Shown here: positions 37,701 through 43,269 of the stretch, piece by piece
How positions within the stretch are numbered: position 1 is the stretch's first letter
Layout: every line of letters starts with the position of its first letter
NCBI GenBank assembly: GCA_946902875.1
Contig: OX336343.1
Location: 11,343,361 to 11,407,360 of the forward strand
Reading direction: 5' to 3'
DNA length: 64,000 nt
Origin: Nematopogon swammerdamellus
Taxonomy: Eukaryota > Arthropoda > Insecta > Lepidoptera > Adelidae
Position numbers and translations under genes: made by a program
The notes under the pieces: generated by a model
Seen by the model: the letters and a program-made list of their open reading frames with translations, nothing else
The model's database searches: none
Told to the model about the DNA's origin: nothing

Positions 37701-40700
37701 ATTGTGTGAAAAGGACATTTGCAGCTCAGAAGCTAACTGCCTACAAAATATTTGTGAATCATCATTCAGGCGAAGTCTGTTTTCATGTCTTTATTCTTCC
37801 TCAATTTAAGTGATATATTTTTTTTGCTATCAACAAAAGCCTACTGGATGCCTCTATGTTTTAATTTTAATTATTTTTTTAATAGTTTTCCATATAAAAA
37901 ATATGAAAGTTAGGCTATATTTTGACACTTTTATAATCAAATATATTTTATTTAAAATGAAATAACGAAAAAAAGACAACATAGGGGCATAGATATTAAT
38001 AATATCTTTTACACATAAAAATTTGAAAATGCTAGTGCAAGATTTAAGGGTTGAAAAGAGACTTCCCCTGGTGTATGGAGGAGAGCGGACTTCCCGATTC
38101 TCTTAAATCATACACACTAAACAAAATAATACAAGTGTGAGGTCTTACATAGTATTCGGCAAAGTACTCGGCCACGTGGTATATGCTCCTCTCCACCAAA
38201 TCCCGAAGTTGTTTCGACATGAGAGAGTGGACACATCTGCGAACCCAATGCACAATGTTCAACAAACAAAGGGGACAAGTCTCTTTTGGCATTTACCAGT
38301 TTCATACCAACTGCAGCTGATCTGTCAGCAAAGTCCAACTTTAAAATAAGTATGGTTGGTCAACAGGGGTTGGTTGATAGTTAAATATAATTAGGTGACT
38401 TTGTTACTAAAAATGTATAGGTACCTATGTAATTTATTAATATCTTTTGGGAAATTGCAAGGAATGTCTTTTGGGACGAGGATTTTCTTAATAAGGTTCA
38501 CAGAGAGGAGGCTCATAGAGGACCTTCAACCTCTAAAGCACAGACTTATCGTTGTGTCATTGAGCCTGTATTATCGGTACTACTATGGCCGCTGCTCTGA
38601 CGAACTTGCTTCCCTTATCCCCCTCCTCCTGTTCGCCTTCACCAAACCCGCATACTTTCGCGGAACTCCCCTTTGTAGTCGATAAAAGGGTAACTGTACG
38701 ATAATCTAAATCGTTCGTGTGCCGCACTGCATAGGTGTTGAACGAGCTTCCGGGGAATATCTTTCCCCGCTCCTACAATCAACGGATCTTTAAATCGCGG
38801 GTTAATAGCCTTTCGCCAGCGGCATGAGTTCGCCTCCAAGCTGGACTGGCACTTCCTCGGGGGTGACATTGGCTGCACCTGAGGCTTCGACCTTGGACAC
38901 AGCCACCCAGTTCGGAAGCAATAAAAAAAGGTGAAAGAAGCCTACCTAATTGAAAGAAAAATGTGCCCGTATTTTCTTTCATCTTAAATTTATCAATATA
39001 ATATCTTAGGAAGTTGCAAGGAATGTCTTTTGGGACGAGGATTTTCTTACGAACAACTAAACATGGCCGTTTAGCTCGTCTGCGTTGTCCACTAGTCCAG
39101 TATAGCCACCGATCCAACGGGACGGACAGTACGGTGTCTTCTAGGAGGTAATATTGGCTGGTTGAAGGATGTGCTCTCAACTGTCTCCAGTTTCCTGCCA
39201 CGTAATGAACTGAAGACTAACTTAAAAAACTGTTCCACTTGAAACGTAGAATCCTTCCTAGACGTAGAGACATATTTGGCCCAATGCTCTTTCATCTTTA
39301 TCATAGTGTCGGCGACGTCAATGAGCCAGTTGTCAACGAGTTCCTTCCTCGTCTCACTGCACAGCTTCATGACGTTGTCGTTGAACTCGGAGCAGTACTG
39401 GGGGAACTCGAGGATTTCTTGCATCTTCTTCATGTCGCATATTAGCATGTTGCCGTATCTGTAAGTAAAAAGTCAGTAACTAGTCCATATAATAGGATAA
39501 ACAAAAATTTTTTTTCTTCAAATAATCAAATGGCAACACCTGCATCAACCCTATAAAGCGATACCGTTCGTGGGATTAGGAACACACATGTGTGCTCCTA
39601 ATCCCACGAACGGTATCGCTTTATAGGGTTATTATATATTTCTGGATCCACTTCTTCATTGGCATGATGCAGATATGTCAATGGTAGCTTTGGAAAAATA
39701 AAATAATATTAAAAAATTAAACCAAATTGCTAACCTCTTCTGCCACATATCCCTCAACTCTATTAAGATGGGGTTGCCTTCATAATACCTATAGAACATC
39801 TTCTGCTTTGCTACCGTGCATGGAATGTGCCAAGGCACCGGTGCCCTAAGTATCAACGCCGGCCAAAGCGGTGGTAAAAAGGCAATCTTCAGCCTCTGAC
39901 GCTCCCAAGGGTCCTCGAGCACGTAGGCTAAGAGACACCTCTGCATTGCCATTGTGACGAAGTATTTAATGTCGACCAAGTTCTGTCTTACTGTCGCTTG
40001 GTAGGTTAGAATGGTGAGTTTTTTCTTGATGTGTGCGGTTCGGGAGTCCACAGATAGTTTGGCATGTTTGTAGAGATCCTCGGGGAAGTCGGGCAAGTGC
40101 TCGCCGACTAGTGACTGAAACAGGATTGATCAGACATAACGTCACACCAATTTCCCTATGGGGTAGGCGGAGACAACAGTTCTCCACGTGCCACAGTTCT
40201 GACAATGATCTTTCGCCTCTTCTAAACTAAATTAGATAAAGTAATTGACCATGTTTTAAGGGTCAGCAATAAAAGGATCACAGATTTTACTATTTTCAAC
40301 AACAACCTAGATATTCACAATTGTTGTGGAAAAACATTGGATTTATGATTCAGTATGAATATTTTTACACATAAGGCGCCACAGCTTTCGTCCCTGGCTC
40401 TGATAGTAAAAGGATAGGTAGTAATTTAGACATCACCTAATGGAAGCACGTACCGTATTTAAGTAATATTCAATCCTCTTCAAGTCGTCCTCATGTATGT
40501 ACCTGTAATGCTCCTTCTCGATAACCGCGAGCAGCTGCACCTTCTGTTCATCTAACCCACGAGGCGCTTCCGACTCCAACTTGGCCAGGTGACTGTAAGA
40601 AGAATGACATAGAACGCAGTTTTCAACTGTTTCACCAAATATAACTGGTCCCATGGCAGTTATTAGGTACTCGCGGAGAATGGGAAGTGACCAGAAACTT

Positions 40701-43151
40701 TTCATTTTCTTTTATTTAATCCGGTATAGATGGTTGAGTCAGAAGGACCAGCCAATATCAGACCAGACTTCCCTTTGGATTGCTGGATACTCACTTATCA
40801 ACGTGTGATCTAAGGGGAAAGCCACCGGCTACTGGCCACCTTCTCTTACCGCCGGTAGTCATATCCGATCTCCGCGTGCCGCGTCCAACCAGAAACAAAC
40901 CTGACGCCTATTCCATATAATTATGTTTAAAGTATTGACCATCCGTCTTGTACCACCCTGTCGATACTTGCCGTATTTCCGCTTCTTTAGCAGCTCGTTC
41001 CTTGTCTGCTTTCTCTTTCCTCTTCTTCTCTATTTTTCTTCTCTTTACTTCTACTTCAGCGAGTTTTTTCCTCTCATATTCGCCCGACAGAAGATCATCG
41101 AGTGACACTAAGCCTGAAAGACATTTCCAGGTTGTTTCGACTTCAGGTATTTTATATGCGGATCGTGGACAAACGTGGAGCAGAATGGAACCACGTTTAT
41201 GGAAGTTTGCTAAGGCTATGAAAAGTATGTTGAGATTTCCATCCAGTGTAACCGGCACGACTCAAGGGCAGCACATAGTTTCGATAGAAACAAGACGCTG
41301 TGAGCTGGTCGATGTCACGGGTGAGTGTACCAAGTGAGGTTCTATAAAACAACGTGGCCATAATGTTGCATACCTACCCTTGTGTAGCTTATGCTTTTTA
41401 CTCTTCCCCTCCATTTCCGCCAGTCTCTCTTTCTCCCTTTCCTGCCAGGGCTTGAGCGGTGGGTAGAGCCACTCTCCGTTCGGTCCGAAGGGTCCGTACT
41501 TCTTCACCGTGGGCTTGGCCTTCGGCGGCAAATTCACTAGACGCATTGTCTTTGTAGAAGTGGCGTAGCAGTTGCCTGAAGAATTTGTGAACGATTTTTT
41601 TACATGTTCGTTGCCATAATTCCTCACGTATTTGCATTGATTGATTCGGTCTGTTCGCAGGTAAAACAGCCATAAGCATATAAACAAAAAGCGGCCAAGT
41701 CCGTGTCGGGCCGCGCGCAGTGTAGGGTTCCGTAGTTGCGGAACCCTATCAAAATAAATTATTTGATTATTTGTATAATTTTGTAGAGGAAATAAATGAA
41801 TGTTAATTTGAAAAAGTTCTACAACAGTGAAATGATGGCTGTCGTCCGTACATTTTATAAGTTGGTCAACTATTACTCGTCAACCTGTACAGCCTACTTA
41901 GCTGTGATAGTTTTCCTTTTAATTTTGATATATATACTACTGCTGTGAATTTCTTCACATATCTAATAACAACCGTTTAGCTTGGGACACTTGACTCTAA
42001 CAAAAATTAGCACTTAAAAGCTTAATAATTCGCAAACGGATCCCTAAATCGAAAAATGCTTTTGACAAACCCACAATATTTTCCAAAGACCTATCCAACG
42101 ACATCCCACACGAGGGGGTAGACGTGAAAAAAAATTCATTCCCACTTTATGTGTAGGGGAGGTACTCTAAAAAAAATTATTTAAAAATTTTTATTTTACC
42201 ACTTTGTCGGCGTTATTAATATGTATACCCATACCAACTTACAACTTTCTAATACTAAGGGTCTCTGAGCTAAGTCGCGGACAGACAGATGGACGGACAT
42301 GGCGAAACTATAAGGGTTCCTTGTTGACTACGGAACCCTAAAAATGAACTTACAAAAAGGTGTGCAAGGAAGGAGGTATGTGAGTATGTGAACAAATAGG
42401 TACCAATAGAATCGGAAGGTCTGCAGTGGTTGAAGCTGTCTCTGTATGGCACGCCGCGGGTCCACGAGCGTGCCTGCATCAGCGGCGGGAACACACTGCA
42501 TTTGCCTTCACTTTCACCTGTGTACAAATATTGCTGGTCGCATTTAAAATTGGAATAATTATGTGTTATGTGGAAGAGGAAAACCCATTAGTATAATATG
42601 GTGCACCAACAATGGGAGTGTGGAATAAAATATTCAGTCAGTAGTGTTTTGGACAGTATCCTGAACGTTTGTTTGGTGGCATAGGTAGCAAGCTATTGCG
42701 TGGCGCCGAGGTTGCAATTTGATAACATATATGTACCTACATTTATATTGTATATTGTTTTGGGACCAAAAATAAAATATGGCAGTATTGCATGCTCTTA
42801 AATTCGACATTTTCAATCAAATAAAATAAAAAAACCTCTAGGCTAAGCTATGAGGACTTTATAGGTGTGCATCAATATTTTTGGTACACATCATCCGACC
42901 GGTAGGCCCTTAAATAAATAATTTAGTAACCCACCATTGGGCAAAATCCATGTTAACGCTAGTAAATCGAATAAACATATTAACTACCTACCTATATTAA
43001 GAGACCTACCTTCTGGATAATGGTTCTGAGCGCTGCGTAGCAATGCACTGTCATTGCTGAGCTCGTGGTCGTAGCCGGCGCGCGGTAGCCACGGCAGAGT
43101 CGGCTTGCTCCTCGGCTGGGGCACGAAGCGGCTTCTCTTTTCCCCGCTCAT
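1816..43151 (-). CDS. Axonemal dynein heavy chain, inner-arm type (5' 37 exons; 3' end outside window)
   Basis: Motor subunit that couples ATP hydrolysis to microtubule sliding in cilia and sperm flagella. Exons in transcript order: 43010-43151, 42404-42517, 41378-41575, 40957-41113, 40454-40592, 39735-40114, 39222-39458, 38149-38236, 31093-31300, 30218-30432, 27246-27436, 26300-26484, 25685-25947, 25218-25375, 24659-24851, 24030-24256, 23000-23177, 19048-19310, 18481-18682, 16812-16982, 16035-16182, 14960-15158, 12977-13145, 12615-12808, 11766-11894, 11419-11620, 8559-8711, 8300-8377, 7954-8099, 7576-7744, 7214-7319, 5979-6148, 5496-5610, 3146-3360, 2648-2854, 2065-2136, 1816-1959. All junctions are GT/AG with matching phase, giving 2,175 codons without a break. 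Dynein heavy chains are usually about 4,000 residues, so roughly half is missing to the left. The DNAH3/7/12 group assignment comes from remembered motif wording and is less sure than the family. Introns are loaded with mobile elements; the coding frame looks intact and functional. Confidence 0.95.
3612..3722 (-). other. Possible extra dynein exon in intron 33
   Basis: An open stretch with an acceptor-like TGCAAAG before 3722 and a GT after 3612 gives 111 bases, exactly 37 codons, with phase 1 at both ends so it could be spliced in without frame change. It reads [12 protein letters not shown] then [17 protein letters not shown]. The KFDSF wording echoes the SRKSFDAFF start of exon 34, which could mean an old duplicated or alternative exon. 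Exon 33 joins exon 34 perfectly without it, and family members I know do not need it, so this may be only a chance frame next to the Tc1 end. Confidence 0.3.
3756..5478 (+). mobile_element. Tc1-family transposon, 1,723 bp, in dynein intron 33
   Basis: The ends are inverted repeats beginning CAGTGGTGGCCATATAATTA at both termini, flanked on each side by TA (3754-3755 and 5479-5480), the target duplication of Tc1/mariner elements. The interior carries a transposase frame on the plus strand. The intron is about 2.1 kb with the element and would be about 0.4 kb without it. The right end lies 16 bases from the exon 33 splice donor. High end symmetry and a nearly open frame suggest a recent insertion. 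Confidence 0.95.
4122..5144 (+). pseudogene. Tc1 transposase, one in-frame stop
   Basis: Cut-and-paste DDE transposase. The frame from ATG 4122 to the TAG at 5142-5144 is continuous except for a TGA at 4320-4322 after codon 66. The N-terminal part has a helix-turn-helix ([20 protein letters not shown]). The C-terminal part has the catalytic motifs FCDE, then HDNDPKHT, then [12 protein letters not shown] count 34 residues between the second Asp and the Glu, so DD34E, the classical Tc1 spacing. Length (340 codons) is normal. The stop could be a single transition from CGA. As it stands the copy should not make full-length enzyme unless the stop is read through. Confidence 0.93.
5496..8711 (-). 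CDS. Dynein heavy chain exons 27-33: AAA2
   Basis: Residues about 1651-1962. Exon 27 starts [15 protein letters not shown]. Exon 28 is only 78 bases and holds the nucleotide-binding loop GAPMGGKT (about residues 1716-1723), the variant P-loop usual for AAA2 in DNAH3/7/12-type chains. Exon 29 has [15 protein letters not shown], exon 30 has [20 protein letters not shown] with LCLMSGEI, and exon 31 has [18 protein letters not shown]2 normally binds but does not turn over nucleotide. Exon 33 ends [11 protein letters not shown] and is followed within 16 bases by a Tc1 transposon lying in intron 33. Confidence 0.95.
5611..5978. other. Dynein intron 32, nothing recognised
   Basis: No coding signature, RNA gene or repeat family recognised between exon 33 and exon 32. 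Confidence 0.5.
6149..7213. other. Dynein intron 31, nothing recognised
   Basis: AT-rich intron of just over 1 kb. I see no coding signature, inverted repeat or known repeat family in it. Confidence 0.5.
7820..7860 (-). repeat. Short 3'-end fragment of RLE-type LINE
   Basis: On the minus strand this ends GGGTCCGGACACGTTTGACGAAGC, split here as GGGTCCGGACACG then TTTGACGAAGC. It matches the 3' termini of larger copies at 23371-23639 and 57812-58366. It is about 40 bases, consistent with an extremely 5'-truncated insertion, in dynein intron 29. Confidence 0.5.
9046..9220. repeat. Dispersed repeat with TCTCCACGTGCCAC core
   Basis: The phrase GGGGTAGACGGAGAAAAC with TCTCCACGTGCCACGAT and CTTCCAC recurs at 40143-40215 and, partly, at 19362-19430. 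I do not know its class; it may be a LINE or SINE 3' end. Confidence 0.5.
9280..9635 (+). mobile_element. LINE 3'-end fragment (GC-rich end plus AT-rich tail)
   Basis: The block CTTGTCTCCCGCCGCCGGCG then GTATTACCG followed by TTTAATTTTTATATTAATTTTG is repeated, in reverse orientation, at 32685-32815. Sharing an identical GC-rich to AT-rich transition suggests the 3' end of one LINE family. No open reading frame survives. Confidence 0.55.
9793..11259. mobile_element. 1,467-bp element with long inverted repeats, dynein intron 26
   Basis: Starts CAGGGTGTTCGGGACATG and ends with the complement CATGTGCCGAACACCCTG, flanked by TA (or TATA) on both sides. The first roughly 380 bases are repeated in inverted form over about 10895-11259 with scattered differences. 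A second inverted pair lies inside (10183-10275 with 10480-10560, phrase TAGTTTACGCCCTTTCCAAC). The middle (10561-10895) is unpaired. No transposase frame, so a non-autonomous fold-back or Tc1/mariner-type MITE. Confidence 0.85.
11419..16182 (-). CDS. Dynein heavy chain exons 21-26: AAA1, the main ATPase site
   Basis: Residues about 1304-1650. Exon 22 holds the QLRYYW motif at the entry to AAA1. Exon 23 (12977-13145) carries the Walker A loop [10 protein letters not shown] (about residues 1433-1442) followed by [16 protein letters not shown]. Exon 24 carries Walker [10 protein letters not shown] and the sensor region ending FITMNPG, and exon 25 begins [12 protein letters not shown]. Exon 26 continues [17 protein letters not shown]. 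All catalytic residues I can check (Walker A Lys and Thr, Walker B Asp and Glu, sensor Asn) are present, so this site should hydrolyse ATP. Introns 22 and 24 carry tRNA-derived SINE copies and a MITE candidate. Confidence 0.96.
11931..12052 (-). repeat. tRNA-derived SINE, copy A
   Basis: On the minus strand: GTCGACCCGGTGG, a tRNA-like body with B box GGTTCGAATCC, then a GTCGGGAC...TTTTTTCTCTTCATTTTCGG tail. Internal A- and B-box motifs indicate a tRNA ancestor, but the stretch continues into a shared non-tRNA tail and is repeated at 12232-12394 and 14049-14205, so it is a SINE rather than a tRNA gene. Confidence 0.8.
12232..12394 (-). repeat. tRNA-derived SINE, copy B
   Basis: Same family as 11931-12052 and in the same orientation, extending further at its 3' side into AGTACTAAGCATGTACTCGC, a segment shared with 14049-14205. 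B box GGTTCGAATCC is intact. Confidence 0.8.
13300..13916. mobile_element. MITE candidate, about 617 bp, dynein intron 22
   Basis: Terminal inverted repeats AACTAATGCCGAGCGGTTTC (start) and GAAACCGCTCGGCATTAGTT (end) match over about 22 bases. The interior is AT-rich with no frame. Target duplication could not be fixed with confidence. Confidence 0.6.
14049..14205 (-). repeat. tRNA-derived SINE, copy C
   Basis: Third copy of the family at 11931 and 12232: B box GGTTCGAATCC on the minus strand, tail TTTTTTCTCTTCATTTTC and AGTACTAAGCATGTACCCGC. Confidence 0.8.
14270..14440. other. GC-rich, purine-skewed block with internal duplication
   Basis: The phrase GCGCGGGGCGGGAAGCGTGC plus GGGAGA occurs twice (about 14336-14362 and 14389-14415). 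The strand is strongly G-rich. Long antisense frames across it are a composition effect. Confidence 0.6.
15300..15690 (+). mobile_element. Retroelement fragment with endonuclease-like C-terminus, frameshifted
   Basis: Pieces in different plus-strand frames read [19 protein letters not shown] (15378 onward), then [18 protein letters not shown] and [17 protein letters not shown] (15520-15650). This order (RPDG-like, WDAT..DT.AP, F.PFAVE.LG.WSPDA, SGD.RA) is one I recall from the C-termini of reverse-transcriptase-bearing elements common in invertebrate genomes; it looks like a PD-(D/E)XK-type nuclease region. The lineage is uncertain and the copy is broken. Confidence 0.5.
15768..15972 (-). repeat. 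SINE family 'CCTCGGTAGCTC', head half
   Basis: Minus strand begins CAGCCTCGGTAGCTCAGTG, a tRNA-like A box region, continues through the Y-GACCGTTGGAGGC block and ends near GGTTTAACCCTACCC. It matches the head of the full copies at 19966-20339 and 58852-59220. Confidence 0.75.
16812..25375 (-). CDS. Dynein heavy chain exons 14-20: linker region
   Basis: Residues about 840-1303, corresponding to the DHC_N2 linker, the lever that swings across the AAA ring. Recognisable pieces are [11 protein letters not shown] (exon 15), [15 protein letters not shown] (exon 17), [15 protein letters not shown] with the following RQMPTEA (exon 18), and [19 protein letters not shown] with [12 protein letters not shown] (exon 19). 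These are among the best conserved signatures of dynein heavy chains. Exon 17 begins only 36 bases beyond the remains of the 44-bp satellite array that fills intron 17. Splice phases are consistent from exon to exon. Confidence 0.95.
17381..17751 (-). repeat. CTGT-rich SINE-like repeat, copy 2
   Basis: Reverse-oriented copy of the element at 158-560, complete from the tRNA-like end (CGAGTCGAACTCGCGC) to GGGTTCCGTATCCGGTACGG. The simple tract is (GACG/GACA)n at 17668-17703. Confidence 0.85.
18761..18960. repeat. Dispersed repeat with ATGGTTCCGTACC end
   Basis: TTTATGGTTCCGTACCTTAA then GGAAAACGGAACCATTATAA and a GTCCGTCCGTC tract. I recognise this opening as a common dispersed element of lepidopteran-type genomes; only part is present, in dynein intron 18. 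Confidence 0.5.
19690..19731. repeat. (CT)n microsatellite
   Basis: Simple CT repeat with one TA interruption, next to the SINE-like block at 19741. Confidence 0.9.
19741..19890. repeat. SINE-like block related to the 44-bp satellite unit
   Basis: Contains AATCCAGCATCAGTGGCTAA, GCACATGCTCCGGCCAGCCA, ACCTCGGAGAA, then TTGTATTGCTGGCTATACTGG. The order parallels the single-copy lead-in and first unit of the satellite at 20726-20795 and a fragment at 40723-40795. Confidence 0.6.
19966..20339 (+). repeat. SINE family 'CCTCGGTAGCTC', full-length
   Basis: tRNA-like head with A box region (CCTCGGTAGCTCGGTGG), B-box-like GGTTCGGATTCC near 20072, a central GTACCACCGCACTGAACGAA block, and a tail ending CCATAAAAAAAAA. 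Inserted in dynein intron 17. It is the reference copy for the fragments at 15768, 28334, 32868, 33450, 44531, 49845, 58852 and 59950. Confidence 0.85.
20751..21349. repeat. 44-bp satellite array, about 13.6 perfect copies
   Basis: Unit starts CATATGCTCCGACCGGCCAG and continues TAGTACCGCCCGCGCCTCCG, AGAA; period exactly 44 and about 66% GC. I see no base difference between units. The array resumes for half a unit at 22941-22964 after a LINE insertion. Because 44 is not a multiple of three, all three minus-strand frames stay open and encode the same repeating peptide; these are not genes. Confidence 0.97.
21350..22939 (+). mobile_element. 5'-truncated LINE (CR1/L2-like group) inside the satellite
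   Basis: Starts abruptly within a reverse transcriptase and ends in TGATTTGATTTGATT after an AATAAA signal (22913-22918). Flanked by the duplication TAGTACC (21343-21349 and 22940-22946), with satellite sequence on both sides. Truncated start, 3' simple tail and short duplication are the marks of target-primed reverse transcription. Confidence 0.92.
21469..22611 (+). CDS. LINE reverse transcriptase, C-terminal two thirds
   Basis: Open frame of 380 codons; in-frame coding continues upstream to about 21353 (FNLALG-type start is out of frame, but [13 protein letters not shown] precedes in the same frame). Motifs: [15 protein letters not shown] (motif A, catalytic Asp), [19 protein letters not shown] (motif B), [10 protein letters not shown] (motif C, YADD), and a C-terminal [14 protein letters not shown]. 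The frame is uninterrupted, so the source was recently active, but this copy lacks its 5' ORF and endonuclease. A 3' fragment of a related element is at 33155-33300. Confidence 0.92.
   Translation: MDNRKLTILVLLDFSSAFNSVDFDIMLAILGTLNISQPVIDWFSSYLYGRCQCVRLDNISSNWCCTTAGVPQGGVLSPLLFSIFINTVVASLMCHYHLYADDLQLYRHFRVEDVDSAFALMNIDLDSVLSWAERYGLLVNPQKTQAIIIGSTKLLGKLDKTYLPHILFNGVAVPLVKVVKNLGLYIDETLSWNVQVGEVSRKVFASMHSLKRLQNFLPISTKTMLVQSLLLPILDYADVCYLDVNEELLNKLDRLLNMCIRYIFGLRKFDHISEFRSSLQWLDIRRRRNSHVLSLLYCTLNDPAAPKYLSDRFQMLSSHGVPLRSSDTLVLAIPSHSSVFYTDSFTVHAARMWNELPLRLRQCASIHTFRVLLKDYLLNS
23371..23639 (-). mobile_element. 5'-truncated 3' end of RLE-type LINE
   Basis: Minus strand reads [18 protein letters not shown], matching the very end of the endonuclease ORF of the copies at 55.7 and 58.05 kb ([13 protein letters not shown]), then a shared untranslated tail ending CGGATATGTTTGATGAAGC. 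Inserted in dynein intron 16. Confidence 0.8.
25685..43151 (-). CDS. Dynein heavy chain exons 1-13: N-terminal tail
   Basis: Residues about 1-839. The start codon at 43149-43151 opens MSGEKRSRF, a short proline-rich and basic leader. Exon 4 (40957-41113) encodes a very charged Lys/Glu stretch likely to be a helix or coiled coil. Exon 6 carries RAPVPWH and exon 8 carries [11 protein letters not shown], both typical of the conserved tail of this dynein group. Exons 9-13 continue through [31 protein letters not shown], a region with two DC motifs (exon 11), and [15 protein letters not shown] into a long charged helix (exon 13). The tail binds intermediate or light chains and anchors the motor to the A-tubule. 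The exon 4 donor is slightly ambiguous because two GT dinucleotides lie three bases apart; I chose 40957. Intron 8 is the largest (38148-31301) and is full of retrotransposon debris. Confidence 0.9.
26700..27080 (+). mobile_element. RTE-type LINE 3' fragment interrupted by a SINE
   Basis: Plus strand encodes WRPWTGK-like and PPAR pieces (26720-26774), then after the SINE continues into [22 protein letters not shown] remnants of the C-terminus and a (TTGACTGAC) end. Same family as 1425-1735. Confidence 0.7.
26787..26960 (+). repeat. tRNA-derived SINE with 12-bp target duplication
   Basis: Contains a tRNA-like region 26839-26910: A box TGGTGTAGTTGG and B box GGTTCAAATCC, with tail GTCGGGATGTATTTCTTCC. 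It is flanked by perfect direct repeats AGTATCCGTAAC at 26775-26786 and 26961-26972. It belongs to the family at 11931-14205 but in plus orientation. Confidence 0.88.
27437..28240. other. Part of dynein intron 10, nothing recognised
   Basis: AT-rich. No coding or repeat signature that I can support. Confidence 0.5.
28240..28645. repeat. Nested SINE pair forming an inverted repeat
   Basis: Outer copy (plus): ACCGTGTGGG...CCCCACTGCATCTCTCCCC to GGCGACTGAGGGAT, resuming at TATGACTCCCTTC (28482) and running to about 28645. It is split by a reversed SINE tail (about 28334-28481) starting TTTTTTATGTAAACTGACAC. The uninterrupted order is visible at 49845-50167. The two tails face each other and could form a hairpin of about 130 bases per arm. 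Confidence 0.75.
28815..29065. other. Very GC-rich simple-sequence block in dynein intron 10
   Basis: Tracts of GGC, GCGGCGCGGCGCGG, GGAGGAGCGG (twice) and (CCGCA)n, with many CpG. It contrasts with the AT-rich surroundings. Resembles a CpG-island-like or low-complexity segment; no host exon fits here. Confidence 0.6.
29335..29405 (-). other. tRNA-like remnant
   Basis: Minus strand has GGGGTTCGAATCCC (T-arm/B box) preceded by an AGTTTGTCGC...AGCC segment resembling a D arm. Stems do not close cleanly and it adjoins a poly(A)-like tract at 29314-29327, so a tRNA-derived SINE remnant is more likely than a gene. Confidence 0.4.
30885..31040 (-). mobile_element. RTE-type LINE 3' fragment
   Basis: Minus strand reads [20 protein letters not shown] then [19 protein letters not shown], the C-terminus of an RTE reverse transcriptase, ending in a TGACTGACTGAC tract. 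Confidence 0.8.
31301..32009. other. Intron 8 stretch, no recognised content
   Basis: Includes a GC-rich zone (31480-31610, CACACACGCAC) without a supported gene or repeat class. Confidence 0.4.
32010..32297 (+). repeat. CTGT-rich SINE-like repeat, copy 3
   Basis: GGGTTCCGTATCCGTCGTAC, (CTGT)n at 32055-32082, GTGTTATTATGTCCGATATAAC, truncated before the tRNA-like end. Confidence 0.8.
32685..32815 (-). mobile_element. LINE 3'-end fragment, second copy
   Basis: Reverse complement of the GC-rich to AT-rich transition at 9515-9635 (CTTGTCTCCCGCCTCCGGCG then GTATTACC). Confidence 0.6.
32868..33092 (+). repeat. SINE family 'CCTCGGTAGCTC', tail half
   Basis: GTACCACCGCACTGAATGAA to CCATAAAAAAAAA; matches the second half of 19966-20339. 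Ends in A then (AT)n. Confidence 0.85.
33155..33300 (-). mobile_element. CR1/L2-like LINE 3' coding fragment
   Basis: Minus strand encodes [20 protein letters not shown] then [20 protein letters not shown], closely parallel to the C-terminus of the ORF at 22480-22611. Confidence 0.75.
33450..33640 (-). repeat. SINE family 'CCTCGGTAGCTC', central part
   Basis: Reverse copy of the central and tail blocks (complement of CCGGTGTTATGGGCTGACAT etc.), abutting the LINE segment that starts near 33640. Confidence 0.75.
33640..34460 (-). mobile_element. APE-type LINE, inverted 5' segment (endonuclease)
   Basis: Minus strand encodes the C-terminal half of an apurinic-type endonuclease: [50 protein letters not shown] and GSSDHCLV, then a basic linker ending [16 protein letters not shown] near 33640. 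GDFNAH and SDH are catalytic motifs. In an intact element this linker leads straight into the segment found in opposite orientation from 34461. Confidence 0.85.
34461..35510 (+). mobile_element. APE-type LINE, 3' segment (RT with internal deletion)
   Basis: Plus strand reads [59 protein letters not shown] up to YLDTNNQ (about 35005), then jumps to [18 protein letters not shown] and continues [13 protein letters not shown] to the stop near 35508. The fingers and C-terminal end are present but the palm with the expected FADD/YADD is missing, so the copy is dead. Family is Jockey or CR1-like. Confidence 0.85.
35640..36815. other. Intron 8 stretch, no recognised content
   Basis: AT-rich with homopolymer runs. 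No frame or known repeat that I can support, apart from a SINE scrap at 35562-35625. Confidence 0.4.
37025..37382. mobile_element. Two LINE scraps: RT fragment (-) and RTE 3' end (+)
   Basis: 37028-37275, minus: [20 protein letters not shown] and [18 protein letters not shown], the fingers and motif A of a Jockey-like reverse transcriptase. 37300-37382, plus: GTGCCTTGGGAGAGGCCTAT then GTCCAGCAGTGGAC and (GAT)n, the typical 3' end of RTE elements. Confidence 0.8.
38455..39049 (+). mobile_element. LINE 3' fragment flanked by a 36-bp direct repeat
   Basis: Plus strand encodes [20 protein letters not shown] then frameshifted NELPGNIFP pieces, the C-terminus of a Jockey-type reverse transcriptase. 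Identical 36-base sequences starting TTGCAAGGAATGTCTTTTGG lie at 38455-38490 and 39014-39049. In dynein intron 7. Confidence 0.7.
39547..39630. repeat. 84-bp near-perfect palindrome
   Basis: Arms of about 41 bases, AACCCTATAAAGCGATACCG onward, centred on CACACATGTGTG, with one mismatch seen. In dynein intron 6. Confidence 0.95.
40723..40900. repeat. SINE-like fragment related to the 19741 block
   Basis: AATCCGGTATAGATGGTTGA, GACCAGCCAATATCAGACC, CTTTGGATTGCTGG. Divergent, short, dynein intron 4. Confidence 0.5.
41684..42345. repeat. SINE-like element, GCGGCCAAGTCCGTGTCGGG to GGAACCC
   Basis: Opens with a tRNA-like CGGCCAAGTCCGTGTCGG and GGGTTCCGTAGTTGCGGAAC, closes GGACAGACAGATGGACGGAC, ATGGCGAAACTATAAGGG and CTACGGAACCCTAAAAA. 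I recognise this as a widespread lepidopteran-type repeat; here about 660 bases, dynein intron 2. Confidence 0.65.
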
Positions 43152-43269
43152 ACTAACGCATTTCAGTTACTGCAAATTAAAGGATATCATTCTATTGCAA
43201 TTAAAATAAATAAAACAGTTACCCTTACCCTTGATAAATATAGCTACTATACCTAGGTATACCTACAGG

